A DNA stretch of 64,000 nucleotides from Enterovibrio baiacu (GTDB lineage Bacteria > Pseudomonadota > Gammaproteobacteria > Enterobacterales > Vibrionaceae): assembly GCF_004120195.1 (NCBI RefSeq), contig NZ_SCHN01000025.1, positions 148-64,147 on the forward strand, read 5' to 3'. This document shows positions 56,918 through 64,000 of this stretch, in pieces. Numbering within the stretch: the stretch's first letter is position 1; each line of letters opens with the position of its first letter. A program made the translations under genes and the position numbers. A model generated the notes under the pieces. That model searched no databases and was not told where the DNA came from. It was given only the letters and a program-made list of their open reading frames with translations.

Positions 56918-57520
56918 TTATTGGGTCAGCAGGAAATTAACCAATGCGAAGTAGTCATCTGTTGATTTGATGGTTTTTGGCGTCACGTGGTATTTGCCGT
57001 TAACAATCACCGCAGGTACACCGCGAAGGCCTGAATCGTTGAAGCCTTTGTCAAAACGGTTAGCCATCGCATTGACAGCAAAGCTGTTGTACGTGCCGTC
57101 GAATTTCTTCGCATCCACACCTTCATCGATGAACATCTGACGCACTTCTGCTTCATCACGTGGTGGCTTTTGAAGCAGGTGAATACGGTTGAAAATGACC
57201 GGTACCATGGTGTCTTCAACGTCCAGCATGACGGCGGTTGCATACGCTTTGCTCAGTGCCTTACCCATGTTGCCACCCATGAAAGAAACATGGCTCTTTT
57301 GGAAGGTCGCATTCTCAGGGATTTTCTTTTTCAGCTCTTCCATCAAGCCTTCACTCTTGTAGCAATGAGGGCAGTAGAAAGAGAAAAATTCGGTCACTGT
57401 TGGTGATTGTGTTTTTGGCAGGTCAAGTACTTGATAGTCCTCACCTGCATTAAAACGCGCTGCGTGCGCAGAGAAGGCCAGCATGGCAACAGCGGCCATC
57501 GCAAACAATTTTTTCAACAT
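56918..57520 (-). CDS. dsbA: Periplasmic thiol:disulfide oxidoreductase DsbA
   Basis: Introduces disulfide bonds into exported proteins; reoxidised by DsbB (not in the window). 200 residues with a signal peptide ([20 protein letters not shown], cleavage likely after residue 20). Thioredoxin fold with active-site CPHC in [13 protein letters not shown] near 46-58 and the cis-proline loop LRGVPAVIV near 159-167. Lies 33 bp after srkA on the same strand and is probably co-transcribed, as in E. coli. Confidence 0.97.
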   Translation of the reverse strand: MLKKLFAMAAVAMLAFSAHAARFNAGEDYQVLDLPKTQSPTVTEFFSFYCPHCYKSEGLMEELKKKIPENATFQKSHVSFMGGNMGKALSKAYATAVMLDVEDTMVPVIFNRIHLLQKPPRDEAEVRQMFIDEGVDAKKFDGTYNSFAVNAMANRFDKGFNDSGLRGVPAVIVNGKYHVTPKTIKSTDDYFALVNFLLTQ

Positions 57521-57553
57521 AAATGTCTTTCTCCCTGATAGTTATAATGCTGC

Positions 57554-58540
57554 TTACCACTGCGGCGACAGCGACAGAGGCGTTTCCTCAAGAGCAGCTA
57601 ATTGTTCTTTAAAGGCGAGCACCTGATTTTCCCAGTATTTTGCCTCAGCAAACCAAGGGAATGCACGAGGAAAAGCCGGATCTTGCCAACGTTTTGCCAG
57701 CCATGCCATATAGTGAACCATTCTGAGACCACGTAAAGGCTCGATTAGTTGCAATTGATGATGAGGAAAATCGTGAAACTCCTCATAGGCCTCTGCAATG
57801 GTGTCCAGCTGCGCCAAGCGATCATGCTGATCGCCGTTGAGTAGCATCCAAATATCTTGGATCGCTGGGCCATTGCGCGAATCGTCCAAGTCGACAAACA
57901 TTGGCCCATCGCGCCACAAGATATTGCTTGGGTGGCAATCGCCGTGCAGGCGAATCGGTTGCCAATCTGTTGTCCAGCGGGCTTCCAGTACATTGATGAG
58001 GCGATCGAGATCGGAAAAGAACGCGTTCTCGAGGTGCATGGGAATGAATTCGCTGTGCTCTAAGATTTTTCGCGGCTGGTGCAGGTATTCATCAAGGCCA
58101 ATGGTTGGGCGTGCCGTGAAGGCCTCTCGTGCGCCGACTTGATGAATGCGGCCCATGAAACGGCCAACCATCTCGAGTTGATCCCAATTGTCGACTTCAA
58201 AGGTGCGGCCTCCCACGCTCGGAAACAGCGCGAACCGATAGCCAGCATGTTCAAATAGTGTCGTACCATCGATTTCAACGGGCACGGCAAGGGGGATTTC
58301 AGACTCTTCAAGTTCTTTGGTGAACTGGTGTTCTTCCAATATTTGAGCATTGGTCCAGCGCTGTGGGCGATAGAACTTAGTGACAAAGCGTTTTCGATCT
58401 TCATCTTGAAATTGGTATACGCGGTTTTCGTAACTGTTAAGCGCTAAAAGCCCAGATTCAGGGCGAACACCGACGGATTCTAATGCATCAATCAAGGTGT
58501 CAGGGGTGAGGTGCTCGAAGCTAAATTGCGCGTCGCTCAT
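57554..58540 (-). CDS. srkA: Stress response kinase A SrkA (YihE/RdoA)
   Basis: Choline-kinase-like Ser/Thr kinase; in E. coli SrkA protects against stress-induced death and is in the Cpx-responsive operon with dsbA. 328 residues (E. coli 328). Motifs of aminoglycoside phosphotransferase-like kinases: RFVTKFYRPQRW near 50-61 with the ATP lysine, the catalytic loop RLHGDCHPSNILW near 197-209, and the metal-binding FVDLDDSRNGPAIQD near 215-229. Precedes dsbA by 33 bp. Confidence 0.95.
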   Translation of the reverse strand: MSDAQFSFEHLTPDTLIDALESVGVRPESGLLALNSYENRVYQFQDEDRKRFVTKFYRPQRWTNAQILEEHQFTKELEESEIPLAVPVEIDGTTLFEHAGYRFALFPSVGGRTFEVDNWDQLEMVGRFMGRIHQVGAREAFTARPTIGLDEYLHQPRKILEHSEFIPMHLENAFFSDLDRLINVLEARWTTDWQPIRLHGDCHPSNILWRDGPMFVDLDDSRNGPAIQDIWMLLNGDQHDRLAQLDTIAEAYEEFHDFPHHQLQLIEPLRGLRMVHYMAWLAKRWQDPAFPRAFPWFAEAKYWENQVLAFKEQLAALEETPLSLSPQW

Positions 58541-58616
58541 AAGGTCACTTGTTTTGTGATAAGAGAGTGTTTGATGGTATCAGAGATTGGTATGACTGTG
58601 CGGCTTATACCTAAAC

Positions 58617-58640
58617 AAAAGGGCGCGAGATGCGCCCTTT
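58617..58640 (-). terminator. Intrinsic terminator of ccoG
   Basis: Minus-strand AAAGGGCGC and GCGCCCTTT pair around a 5-nt loop, followed by TGTTT; separates ccoG from srkA. Confidence 0.75.
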
Positions 58641-58663
58641 GTTCGTCGATGTGCTCACCGCGC

Positions 58664-60091
58664 TTAGAGCTTGCTGATAAAGCGGCTTTCGGTAGACAAG
58701 GTTTTTTTGTCATCCCCTGATTGGCGTTCAAGCGTAAACACAATGTTGGCGATAGGTTTTTCTAGCTCGTACGGGTCAACCCCAAGGCTGACTGGCAAGG
58801 TGTAAATTTCCCCTGCGCTGAGCGTCACTTGTTGTTTGCCGTACCACTCAATACCTTCAAGCCCTGTCACCGATAAATTATACGTCTCTGAAGCTTGCGT
58901 TTTATTCAGAATCTTCAAGGTATAGGTGTTTTCAATCAGCCCATCCGTATTGGTCTTAAACAGCTGTGTTCTATCACGAATAACGTCTAACCCCATCGGT
59001 TGAACGGCATTGAGGAAGTAAAAGAACATAACGAACATGGCGATCATCACGACGCCATAGCCGATCAATTTAGGACGCATGACATCCACGGCATGGCCAG
59101 CGAGTTTGTGTTCGGTGGTGTAGCTGATGAGGCCATGCGAATAGTTCATGCGATCCATGGTGTCGTCACAGGCATCGATACACGCACCACAGTTGATGCA
59201 TTCGTATTGAAGGCCGTCGCGAATGTCGATACCCGTCGGGCACACCTGCACACAGAGGTTACAGTCAACGCAATCTCCCAATCCCAAATCTTTAGGGTCT
59301 TTTTTGCGAGGTCTTGGGCCACGCGCTTCACCGCGCGCTTTGTCATAACCCACAATGAAGGTGTCTTTGTCGAACATCGCGGATTGGAAGCGAGCATAAG
59401 GGCAAATATGAATACACATGATAGAGCGCATCCAACCTGCATTGCCGTAGGTACAAAAACTGAAGAAGAGCACCCAAAACACAATCCAGAAACTGCTTGA
59501 GAAGGTGAAAAACTCAAGGAAGAGTGTTTTCACTGGGACGAAATACCCAACAAACGTGAGGCCTGTTATCAACGCCACCGCGAACCAGCAAAGGTGCTTT
59601 AGGGTTTTTCGGGCCAATAAATCTCGCGTCATGGGCTTTTTGTCTTGTGAGCGGCGTTTATTGGCAGGGCCTTCGAGCTTTTCTTCAAACCAAATATAGA
59701 TAAAGGTCCATACCGTTTGTGGGCAGAGGTATCCACACCAGACTCGACCGAGGAAGGTGGTGACAAAAAAGAGGCCAAAGGCGGCCACCATCAGCACCAC
59801 CGCAAGCAAGGTCAGATCTTGTGGCCACAAGGTGGTGCCGAAGAAATTGAACTGCTGTTTGCCGATGTCGATCAGAATGGCTTGTCGATCACCGAAGGAA
59901 ATCCATGGGGTGAGCAAGAAGAGCAGCATGAAAAACCACCCCATTTTTTGGCGCAGTTTCTGGTAGATCCCTTTCGCCGCACGAACATAAATGCGGTTGC
60001 TTGGGTTGAAACGATCACCGCTACCTTTATGGGTTTTGGGATTAAATTCTTTGGGCGTGACATCTTTGATGTCGATTTTTTCCTTGCTCAT
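58664..60091 (-). CDS. ccoG: Cytochrome c oxidase accessory protein CcoG (FixG/RdxA)
   Basis: Membrane iron-sulfur protein that assists copper delivery for cbb3-type cytochrome oxidase. The start at 60091 (MSKEKIDIKDVTPKEF) gives 475 residues and has AGGTG just upstream; longer in-frame starts are unconvincing. Several membrane segments lie in the N-terminal half, with WCGYLCPQTVWTFIY near 115-129; the two 4Fe-4S motifs are CVDCNLCVQVCP near 249-260 and CINCGACIDACD near 276-287; a C-terminal immunoglobulin-like periplasmic domain follows about 350-475. The oxidase genes ccoNOPQ are not in the window. Confidence 0.93.
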   Translation of the reverse strand: MSKEKIDIKDVTPKEFNPKTHKGSGDRFNPSNRIYVRAAKGIYQKLRQKMGWFFMLLFLLTPWISFGDRQAILIDIGKQQFNFFGTTLWPQDLTLLAVVLMVAAFGLFFVTTFLGRVWCGYLCPQTVWTFIYIWFEEKLEGPANKRRSQDKKPMTRDLLARKTLKHLCWFAVALITGLTFVGYFVPVKTLFLEFFTFSSSFWIVFWVLFFSFCTYGNAGWMRSIMCIHICPYARFQSAMFDKDTFIVGYDKARGEARGPRPRKKDPKDLGLGDCVDCNLCVQVCPTGIDIRDGLQYECINCGACIDACDDTMDRMNYSHGLISYTTEHKLAGHAVDVMRPKLIGYGVVMIAMFVMFFYFLNAVQPMGLDVIRDRTQLFKTNTDGLIENTYTLKILNKTQASETYNLSVTGLEGIEWYGKQQVTLSAGEIYTLPVSLGVDPYELEKPIANIVFTLERQSGDDKKTLSTESRFISKL

Positions 60092-60276
60092 GACACCTGC
60101 TTTCCTTGGGTCAAACGGGCTATCCCGACAATGCTTCACACCGATACGTTGTCGGTGTTCTTTAATCATAGACCGAAGATTATACCGTAGCAGACTGCCG
60201 ACATTCTGTGCGGGTGGTGGGATAATGCTTGAACGCCAAGACAAGGCTTGGGGAACAGATGATTGTTTTAAAATAA

Positions 60277-60305
60277 AAAAGCGAAACCCATGGTTTCGCT
60301 TTTCT
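60277..60305 (-). terminator. Intrinsic terminator of yihD
   Basis: Minus-strand AAAAGCGAAACC and GGTTTCGCTTTT form a long stem followed by a T run, before ccoG. Confidence 0.82.
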
Positions 60306-60326
60306 TGGCAATTTTATACGCTGCGT

Positions 60327-60593
60327 TTAGTCAATAATTCCGCGAGCGCGCAAAATGGCAGTTTTGAAGTCGTTTTCGCAGTCTTTCGCAAGACCGGGGA
60401 TCATTTCATCTTTGCCGCTGTTACGCATTTTTAGATGGTAAATCAGCACATCATCGGTGAGTGCGTCGAGTTGACCTTCATAGCCTGCTTCTTCGGCGAG
60501 TTTGCTGATCATTTGCATCAGATTCAGCTCAGGTTCTTTCTGCCACTCAGGGTGAAGCAGTTCGATCAGTTCGTTAACGCGATGACATTTCAT
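60327..60593 (-). CDS. yihD: DUF1040 family protein YihD
   Basis: Small cytoplasmic protein of unknown function conserved in gammaproteobacteria. The ATG at 60593 gives 88 residues, with GGAG 8 bp upstream; an earlier in-frame start at 60605 overlaps that ribosome site and is rejected. [20 protein letters not shown] aligns with E. coli YihD, as do [13 protein letters not shown] near 46-58 and [13 protein letters not shown] at the end. The gene order yihG-dsbA-srkA-yihD follows E. coli apart from ccoG. Confidence 0.93.
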   Translation of the reverse strand: MKCHRVNELIELLHPEWQKEPELNLMQMISKLAEEAGYEGQLDALTDDVLIYHLKMRNSGKDEMIPGLAKDCENDFKTAILRARGIID

Positions 60594-60605
60594 TGAAGAC
60601 TCCAA

Positions 60606-61032
60606 ATTGGGCTAACACAGTGTTAAAAAATAGCCTTGGTTTTTATATGGCTTATTCGCCATACAGTACCAGAATCACTATGTGCAAGCTATGTCGTCTT
60701 ATGCCGCTTCGCCTGTTGGCGTTTCGGTGTTTAACACTGGATTTGGACGGATCAACGTCAAATCAGGTGTTGATGTTTTTGATGACGCTTTGAACGTTGG
60801 AGCAAACGAAGTAGAACGCATACGTGCTGGTGTACGAGTAACGCGGACGGTGCGAACAGTGACAGGGCGCATTTAAGTTTCTCAGTTTTCGCGCATCCAT
60901 GACGGGGTTAATAGCAGAGTGATTCAGGGGTTCCGATGGCTGATAGCCTTGCTGTTTTTTCACTCTGAAATGAAATTTCGCGCGGAGCATAACAAAAATA
61001 AATCGTTTAAAAAAGCATCAAGTTAAAAAAAT
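60606..61032. other. Intergenic region with ambiguous small ORFs
   Basis: A 427-bp gap between yihD and the diguanylate cyclase gene. Two opposite ORFs overlap: + strand 60691-60876 (61 residues, MSSYAASPVGVSVFNTGFG..., vaguely like short flagellar-rod-type proteins) and - strand 60699-60872 (57 residues, basic, Thr/Arg-rich, MRPVTVRTVRVTRTPARM...). The minus ORF uses only common arginine codons (CGC/CGT), the plus ORF uses CGG, CGA and ATA, which favours the minus one; neither has a good ribosome site. An inverted repeat CAGAGTGA...TCACTCTG spans about 60918-60968. The minus ORF would precede yihD in the same direction. Confidence 0.3.
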
Positions 61033-61060
61033 AAAAAAAGCCGCATTCGCGGCTTTTTCT
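61033..61060 (-). terminator. Intrinsic terminator of the diguanylate cyclase gene
   Basis: AAAAAGCCGC and GCGGCTTTTT around ATTC, with a T run on the minus strand. Confidence 0.87.
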
Positions 61061-61077
61061 TTACGGTTTTTGGCGAG

Positions 61078-62103
61078 TTATGCAATCGGCATTACGCGGT
61101 TTCTTCCCAAGTTTTTCGCCTCATATAATTGGGCATCAGCGCGGCTGATCAAATTGCGTGGGCTTTCCCCTTTTTCAAACTGCGCAACACCAATAGAAAC
61201 GGTGATGTTGTCGAGCTTGGAGCCTGTCTTTTTGTCTTTAATGGCCAGCTTGTCGATGCTGGCACGAATGGTTTCCGCAACACGGCAGCCACCACCAAGC
61301 GGACGATTAGGCACCAGCAATGCAAATTCTTCCCCGCCATATCGGAACGCTTCAATCCCTTCTCGGCAAAACTCCGCGAGGCGTTTCGCGGTGAGTTTGA
61401 GCACCTGATCACCCATCAAGTGCCCATAGGTGTCATTAAAACTTTTGAAATGGTCGAGATCGCAAATCAGCAAACAAAACCCGCGTTGAGGAGGCGAGGC
61501 GATAAGTTTGTCGAGATGCTTGTCGAAGGAGCGGCGGTTTAAGATGCCAGTCAGTGCATCGTTAAAGGCTTGCTCGTTCGCCTCTGCCAGCGTTTCTTTT
61601 AAACGCTCAATTTCTTTTTGGGCATCCGCCAGCTGGTTTTTAAAGAAGCTGGTGGACTGCCGAATTTCCTTTGAGCCTTTTAATGCTTTTCGCACCACCG
61701 CAATGGTTTCTTCTGTGCTCATGGCTTCTTCATCAAGACGAGCCAATTGCGAAAAGGTCTTCTCCAATGTGCCTTGAAACACATCGGTGTCTTTCATGGT
61801 ATCAACCATGGTGTTGCTGATTTCAAGGGCTAGCGCCTCAAAACCTTCCTGTGCTGCTTGAATACCTTCATTTTGCCCATCAGCAATATGCGCTTCATAG
61901 AGCTCAGTGCATTGTTCTAGACTGACGGAACCCGACGATTGAAGCGACTCGTTCATTGCTTTGGTGAGTGCTTCGTCAGTGTTAGCAATATAGGTATACC
62001 AAAGTGCATAGTTTTTAGGATTTGCAGGCACTTGGTATTTCATCATGAGTGGTACGAGTTTCTTTAAATATCCAGCGGATAGCGCAAATGAATCCTTAGA
62101 CAT
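61078..62103 (-). CDS. GGDEF-domain diguanylate cyclase
   Basis: Predicted cytoplasmic enzyme making c-di-GMP from two GTP. With the ATG at 62103 (GGAG 13 bp upstream) it has 341 residues; a GTG at 62148 is possible. N-terminal helical domain of about 130 residues without membrane segments (AGYLKKLVPLMMKYQVPANPK near 10-30), a coiled coil near 140-178, and a complete GGDEF domain: DALTGILNRRSFD near 182-194, CDLDHFKSFNDTYGH near 214-228 and RYGGEEF at 254-260. The position expected for the inhibitory RxxD site reads REGI (247-250), so product inhibition by that site is probably absent. Monocistronic. Confidence 0.92.
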   Translation of the reverse strand: MSKDSFALSAGYLKKLVPLMMKYQVPANPKNYALWYTYIANTDEALTKAMNESLQSSGSVSLEQCTELYEAHIADGQNEGIQAAQEGFEALALEISNTMVDTMKDTDVFQGTLEKTFSQLARLDEEAMSTEETIAVVRKALKGSKEIRQSTSFFKNQLADAQKEIERLKETLAEANEQAFNDALTGILNRRSFDKHLDKLIASPPQRGFCLLICDLDHFKSFNDTYGHLMGDQVLKLTAKRLAEFCREGIEAFRYGGEEFALLVPNRPLGGGCRVAETIRASIDKLAIKDKKTGSKLDNITVSIGVAQFEKGESPRNLISRADAQLYEAKNLGRNRVMPIA

Positions 62104-62276
62104 AGCTGGCTTATTCTCCGTTATATAGTGTGGAATGTGTCTTTCCACGTGTCACCAGTCTTCTAATCTTAGTAGAAATTATCAAAATGCTGTGACTACT
62201 GAACCCGTCATTACCGTCTACACTGCGGTAAATTAGACGTGCGGCATATTTAGGCGCTTAACAAGGAGGATTGGCT

Positions 62277-63068
62277 ATGGGATGGCTGAAAAAAACGTTA
62301 GCTCGTGTGGGTGTGGGGAGTGCGAAAGCAGAGGTGTCTGTCGAGCAAGACAATATCCAACAAGGCCAATCTGTGGCTGTCTCTCTGATCGTTAATGGTG
62401 GCGAGTCAACACAGCAGGTGGATAACATCACGTTCGATCTCTGCTGTGATTTTATGGGGTGGGAAGAGGTGCGTGGAACAGGGGAGCAGGGCAGAAAGAA
62501 ACAGCGAAGACGCATTACGCATACGCTTTTATCCTGGTCGTTACCTGATGCGTTTGCACTTCCAGCTGGAGAATCTCGCCGTTTTGAAACCGAATTGAAT
62601 GTCCCGATCGAGACGCCGCTGTCGATGGGAGATTGCAATGTATGGCTAGAAACCCGTCTTGATATTCCCATGGCGAAAGACCCTTCAACTAAAACGCCGT
62701 TAACCATCAAACCGTCTGGTCATATCGACACGGTCTTTGATGTACTTGAAGCGCATGGACTTCGCATTGAAAAAGCCGATTGCGAGCAAGACGAGCGACA
62801 CCCTCGATCGTTTGAGCAGGTGTTTTCTTGGGTGCCCATTTCTGGCGCGTATGAGGGCGTTTGGCGGAAGCTCGACGTGGTGGTGACGCACAAGGACAAT
62901 GCCTTGGATATTGGCATGACGGTACATCGACAAGGTGAAGGGCTTGGAGACATGGTTGGACATTTTGTGGGATCAAACAAGCTTGAGCGTTCATTGGTGA
63001 TTTCACTTGATGACAGCGTTGAGCTCGTGCAAGACGCGCTGAACAATGTGCTGCAAAAGATAACGTGA
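62277..63068 (+). CDS. Spo0M family protein (sporulation-control-like)
   Basis: 263-residue protein starting at ATG 62277, with AAGGAGGA 6 bp upstream (an in-frame TTG two codons earlier is rejected). MGWLKKTLARVGVGSAKAEV at the N-terminus and the arrestin-like beta-sandwich segments (IQQGQSVAVSLIVNGG near 28-43; ALPAGESRRFETELNVP near 96-112) match the Spo0M family, described in Bacillus as a sporulation and cytoskeleton-related protein. The C-terminal half (about 145-263) contains a WRKLDVVVTHKDN segment. Its role in a non-sporulating gammaproteobacterium is not known. Stands alone, divergent from the diguanylate cyclase gene. Confidence 0.85.
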   Translation: MGWLKKTLARVGVGSAKAEVSVEQDNIQQGQSVAVSLIVNGGESTQQVDNITFDLCCDFMGWEEVRGTGEQGRKKQRRRITHTLLSWSLPDAFALPAGESRRFETELNVPIETPLSMGDCNVWLETRLDIPMAKDPSTKTPLTIKPSGHIDTVFDVLEAHGLRIEKADCEQDERHPRSFEQVFSWVPISGAYEGVWRKLDVVVTHKDNALDIGMTVHRQGEGLGDMVGHFVGSNKLERSLVISLDDSVELVQDALNNVLQKIT

Positions 63069-63140
63069 TTTTAAGCGTACACGTGTAAGCTGAAATGTGT
63101 CATACTCGCCGTGTTAGTGATTTAGAAGGATGACTCTACG

Positions 63141-63800
63141 ATGACAGCGTGCACGACAGCAGGGCCTGATTACTCCGTCAAAGAAGAGATAGCAAGCAGC
63201 GTTAGCCATGGGCTAGGTGTGGTGTTTGGTATTGTGGCCTTGGTGCTTTTGCTTCTCAAAGCATTCAGCGCGAATGCGGATGCCATGACGATCGCCAGCT
63301 ATAGCGTGTATGGCGCGAGCATAATTTTGCTGTATCTCGCCTCTACCCTTTATCACGCGATTCCTTATCCTAGTGCCAAACGCGCGCTAAAAACCTTCGA
63401 TCATTGCGCCATCTACTTGCTGATCGCGGGCACTTATACTCCCTTTATGTTGATCAGCCTACGAACGCCATTGGCGACGGGCTTGATGGCGCTGATTTGG
63501 GGCATTGCGCTGGTGGGCGTGGTGCTGAAAATCGCGTTTGTTTATCGCTTTAAGAAGCTGTCTTTGGTGATTTACCTCGCCATGGGGTGGTTATCACTGG
63601 CGGTGATTTATCAGCTGGCGCAAGTGGTTGCTCTACCTGGACTCCTGTTGCTGCTGGCGGGGGGCTTGGTGTATTCGCTCGGCGTGATCTTCTATGTGAA
63701 ACGCTCGATTCCCTACAACCATGCGATTTGGCACCTGTTCGTTTTAGGCGGCACGGTACTGCATTTCTTGGCGATTTATTTCTACGTCCAGCCTGCATAG
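63141..63800 (+). CDS. Hemolysin III / PAQR family membrane protein (YqfA/TrhA type)
   Basis: 219-residue seven-helix inner-membrane protein of the hemolysin III family. Family signatures: [12 protein letters not shown] near 19-30, STLYHAIP near 68-75, [17 protein letters not shown] near 86-102 and [20 protein letters not shown] near 195-214; these histidines form a metal-binding-like set conserved in PAQR proteins. E. coli TrhA influences membrane energetics and unsaturated fatty acid balance; the name hemolysin is historical and no lytic activity is implied. AAGGATG precedes the start. Followed by a repeat-expanded terminator and convergent with trkH. Confidence 0.9.
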   Translation: MTACTTAGPDYSVKEEIASSVSHGLGVVFGIVALVLLLLKAFSANADAMTIASYSVYGASIILLYLASTLYHAIPYPSAKRALKTFDHCAIYLLIAGTYTPFMLISLRTPLATGLMALIWGIALVGVVLKIAFVYRFKKLSLVIYLAMGWLSLAVIYQLAQVVALPGLLLLLAGGLVYSLGVIFYVKRSIPYNHAIWHLFVLGGTVLHFLAIYFYVQPA

Positions 63801-63808
63801 ACTTCTTA

Positions 63809-63865
63809 GAAAGCGAGAAAGCGAGAAAGCGAGAAAGCGAGAAAGCGAGAAAGCGAGAAAGCGAG
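63809..63865 (+). repeat. Seven tandem copies of GAAAGCGA
   Basis: From 63809 an 8-bp unit GAAAGCGA is repeated seven times without error, plus a final G, starting 9 bp after the hemolysin III family stop codon. The last copy is the 5' arm of the terminator hairpin at 63857-63890. Such perfect short tandem repeats are prone to slippage, so copy number may vary among strains. Confidence 0.95.
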
Positions 63866-63890
63866 TAGTGAAACCCGCTCGCTTTCCTTG
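63857..63890 (+). terminator. Terminator with a tandemly repeated upstream arm
   Basis: GAAAGCGAG (63857-63865) pairs with CTCGCTTTC (63878-63886), then CTTG and a T run (63891-63895). Any of the seven upstream repeats could act as the 5' arm, giving alternative hairpins. Confidence 0.75.
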
Positions 63891-63906
63891 TTTTTATCAC
63901 GCCGGA

Positions 63907-64000
63907 TCAATCTCGCCAGAAAGCGGGGAAAAGCAAGACCAACACCGTCAGTATTTCCAAGCGTCCCATGAGCATACCAATACTCAATGCCCACTTTGCC
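63907..64000 (-). CDS. TrkH-family potassium uptake protein, C-terminal end (partial)
   Basis: The last 30 codons of a TrkH-type subunit are visible on the minus strand, continuing beyond the right edge: AKWALSIGMLMGRLEILTVL and ending PAFWRD. The matching end of the trkH gene at 1145-2602 is AKWVLIVSMLFGRLEVFTLL...PTFWRS, so this is a second, diverged TrkH. The ORF is truncated only by the window. Confidence 0.85.
   Translation of the reverse strand, partial: AKWALSIGMLMGRLEILTVLVLLFPAFWRD

Noticed and set aside
62142-62157. Possible parS (TTTCCACGTGTCACC) before the diguanylate cyclase gene
   Set aside because: The right arm is wrong for ParB binding and it lies far from the origin-proximal cluster.
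63809-63865. CRISPR-like repeat array
   Set aside because: The 8-bp units are contiguous with no spacers, and no cas genes are present; it is a simple tandem repeat.
63550-63900. Minus-strand ORF of 116 codons with FLAFSLSR repeats
   Set aside because: Its repetitive part is the antisense of the GAAAGCGA tandem repeat and the rest is the shadow of the hemolysin III family gene.

Overview
The window is the replication-origin region of the main (oriC-bearing) chromosome of a gammaproteobacterium of the family Vibrionaceae. The evidence is the gene order dnaA-dnaN-recF-gyrB / rpmH-rnpA-yidD-yidC-mnmE / mioC-oriC-mnmG-rsmG-parA-parB-atpIBEFHAGDC-glmU, an rrn operon pointing out of the left edge beside hemG-trkH-yigZ-fadBA, and close protein resemblance to Vibrio and E. 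coli homologues. Moderate G+C and details of the proteins would suit Vibrio, Grimontia or Enterovibrio; the genus cannot be fixed from sequence alone. No insertion sequence, prophage or CRISPR array is visible: this is mostly conserved core chromosome, with novelty confined to small genes and intergenic DNA. || Layout. 0-0.55 kb: leader and three tandem promoters of an rRNA operon on the minus strand. 0.55-3.3 kb: yigZ-trkH-hemG (minus). 3.4-8.2 kb: fadBA behind a FadR-type operator, then the acrylyl-CoA reductase acuI. 8.2-11 kb: a LysR regulator, a possible small RNA, tusA, a small unknown membrane protein, and a TMEM165-type manganese exporter behind a yybP-ykoY riboswitch. 11-16.9 kb: glyQS, avtA, a decayed alpha/beta-hydrolase and three parS sites. 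16.9-23 kb: dnaA-dnaN-recF-gyrB (minus), with further parS-like sites inside recF. 23-27.4 kb: rpmH-rnpA-yidD-yidC and mnmE. 27.5-29.1 kb: a membrane protein with a ruined GGDEF domain, then mioC. 29.1-29.45 kb: oriC. 29.5-40.9 kb: mnmG-rsmG-parAB and the complete ATP synthase operon. 41-46.3 kb: glmU, seven tRNA genes, a DeoR-family regulator and glmS. 46.3-47.5 kb: two paralogous XRE-type regulators. 47.5-54.1 kb: the attenuator-controlled ilvLGMEDA operon (minus). 54.3-64 kb: comM, yihG, dsbA-srkA, ccoG, yihD, an active-type diguanylate cyclase, an Spo0M-like protein, a hemolysin III family protein, a tandem-repeat terminator and the end of a second trkH. || How it works together: DnaA, DnaN, oriC and a second dense GATC cluster upstream of dnaA form the initiation module; ParA, ParB and the parS sites 12-18 kb to the left of parAB segregate the origin; RnpA, YidD, YidC, MnmE, MnmG, RsmG and seven tRNAs serve translation and membrane insertion; the ATP synthase, fatty-acid oxidation and CcoG serve energy metabolism; GlmU and GlmS make UDP-GlcNAc. 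|| Most worth following up: the degenerate GGDEF membrane protein beside oriC, the duplicated XRE pair with its 27-bp palindrome and ATTTGCA repeats, the terminator whose upstream arm has expanded to seven copies, the possible sRNA upstream of lysR, and the manganese riboswitch. I did not find a clearly new multi-gene system.
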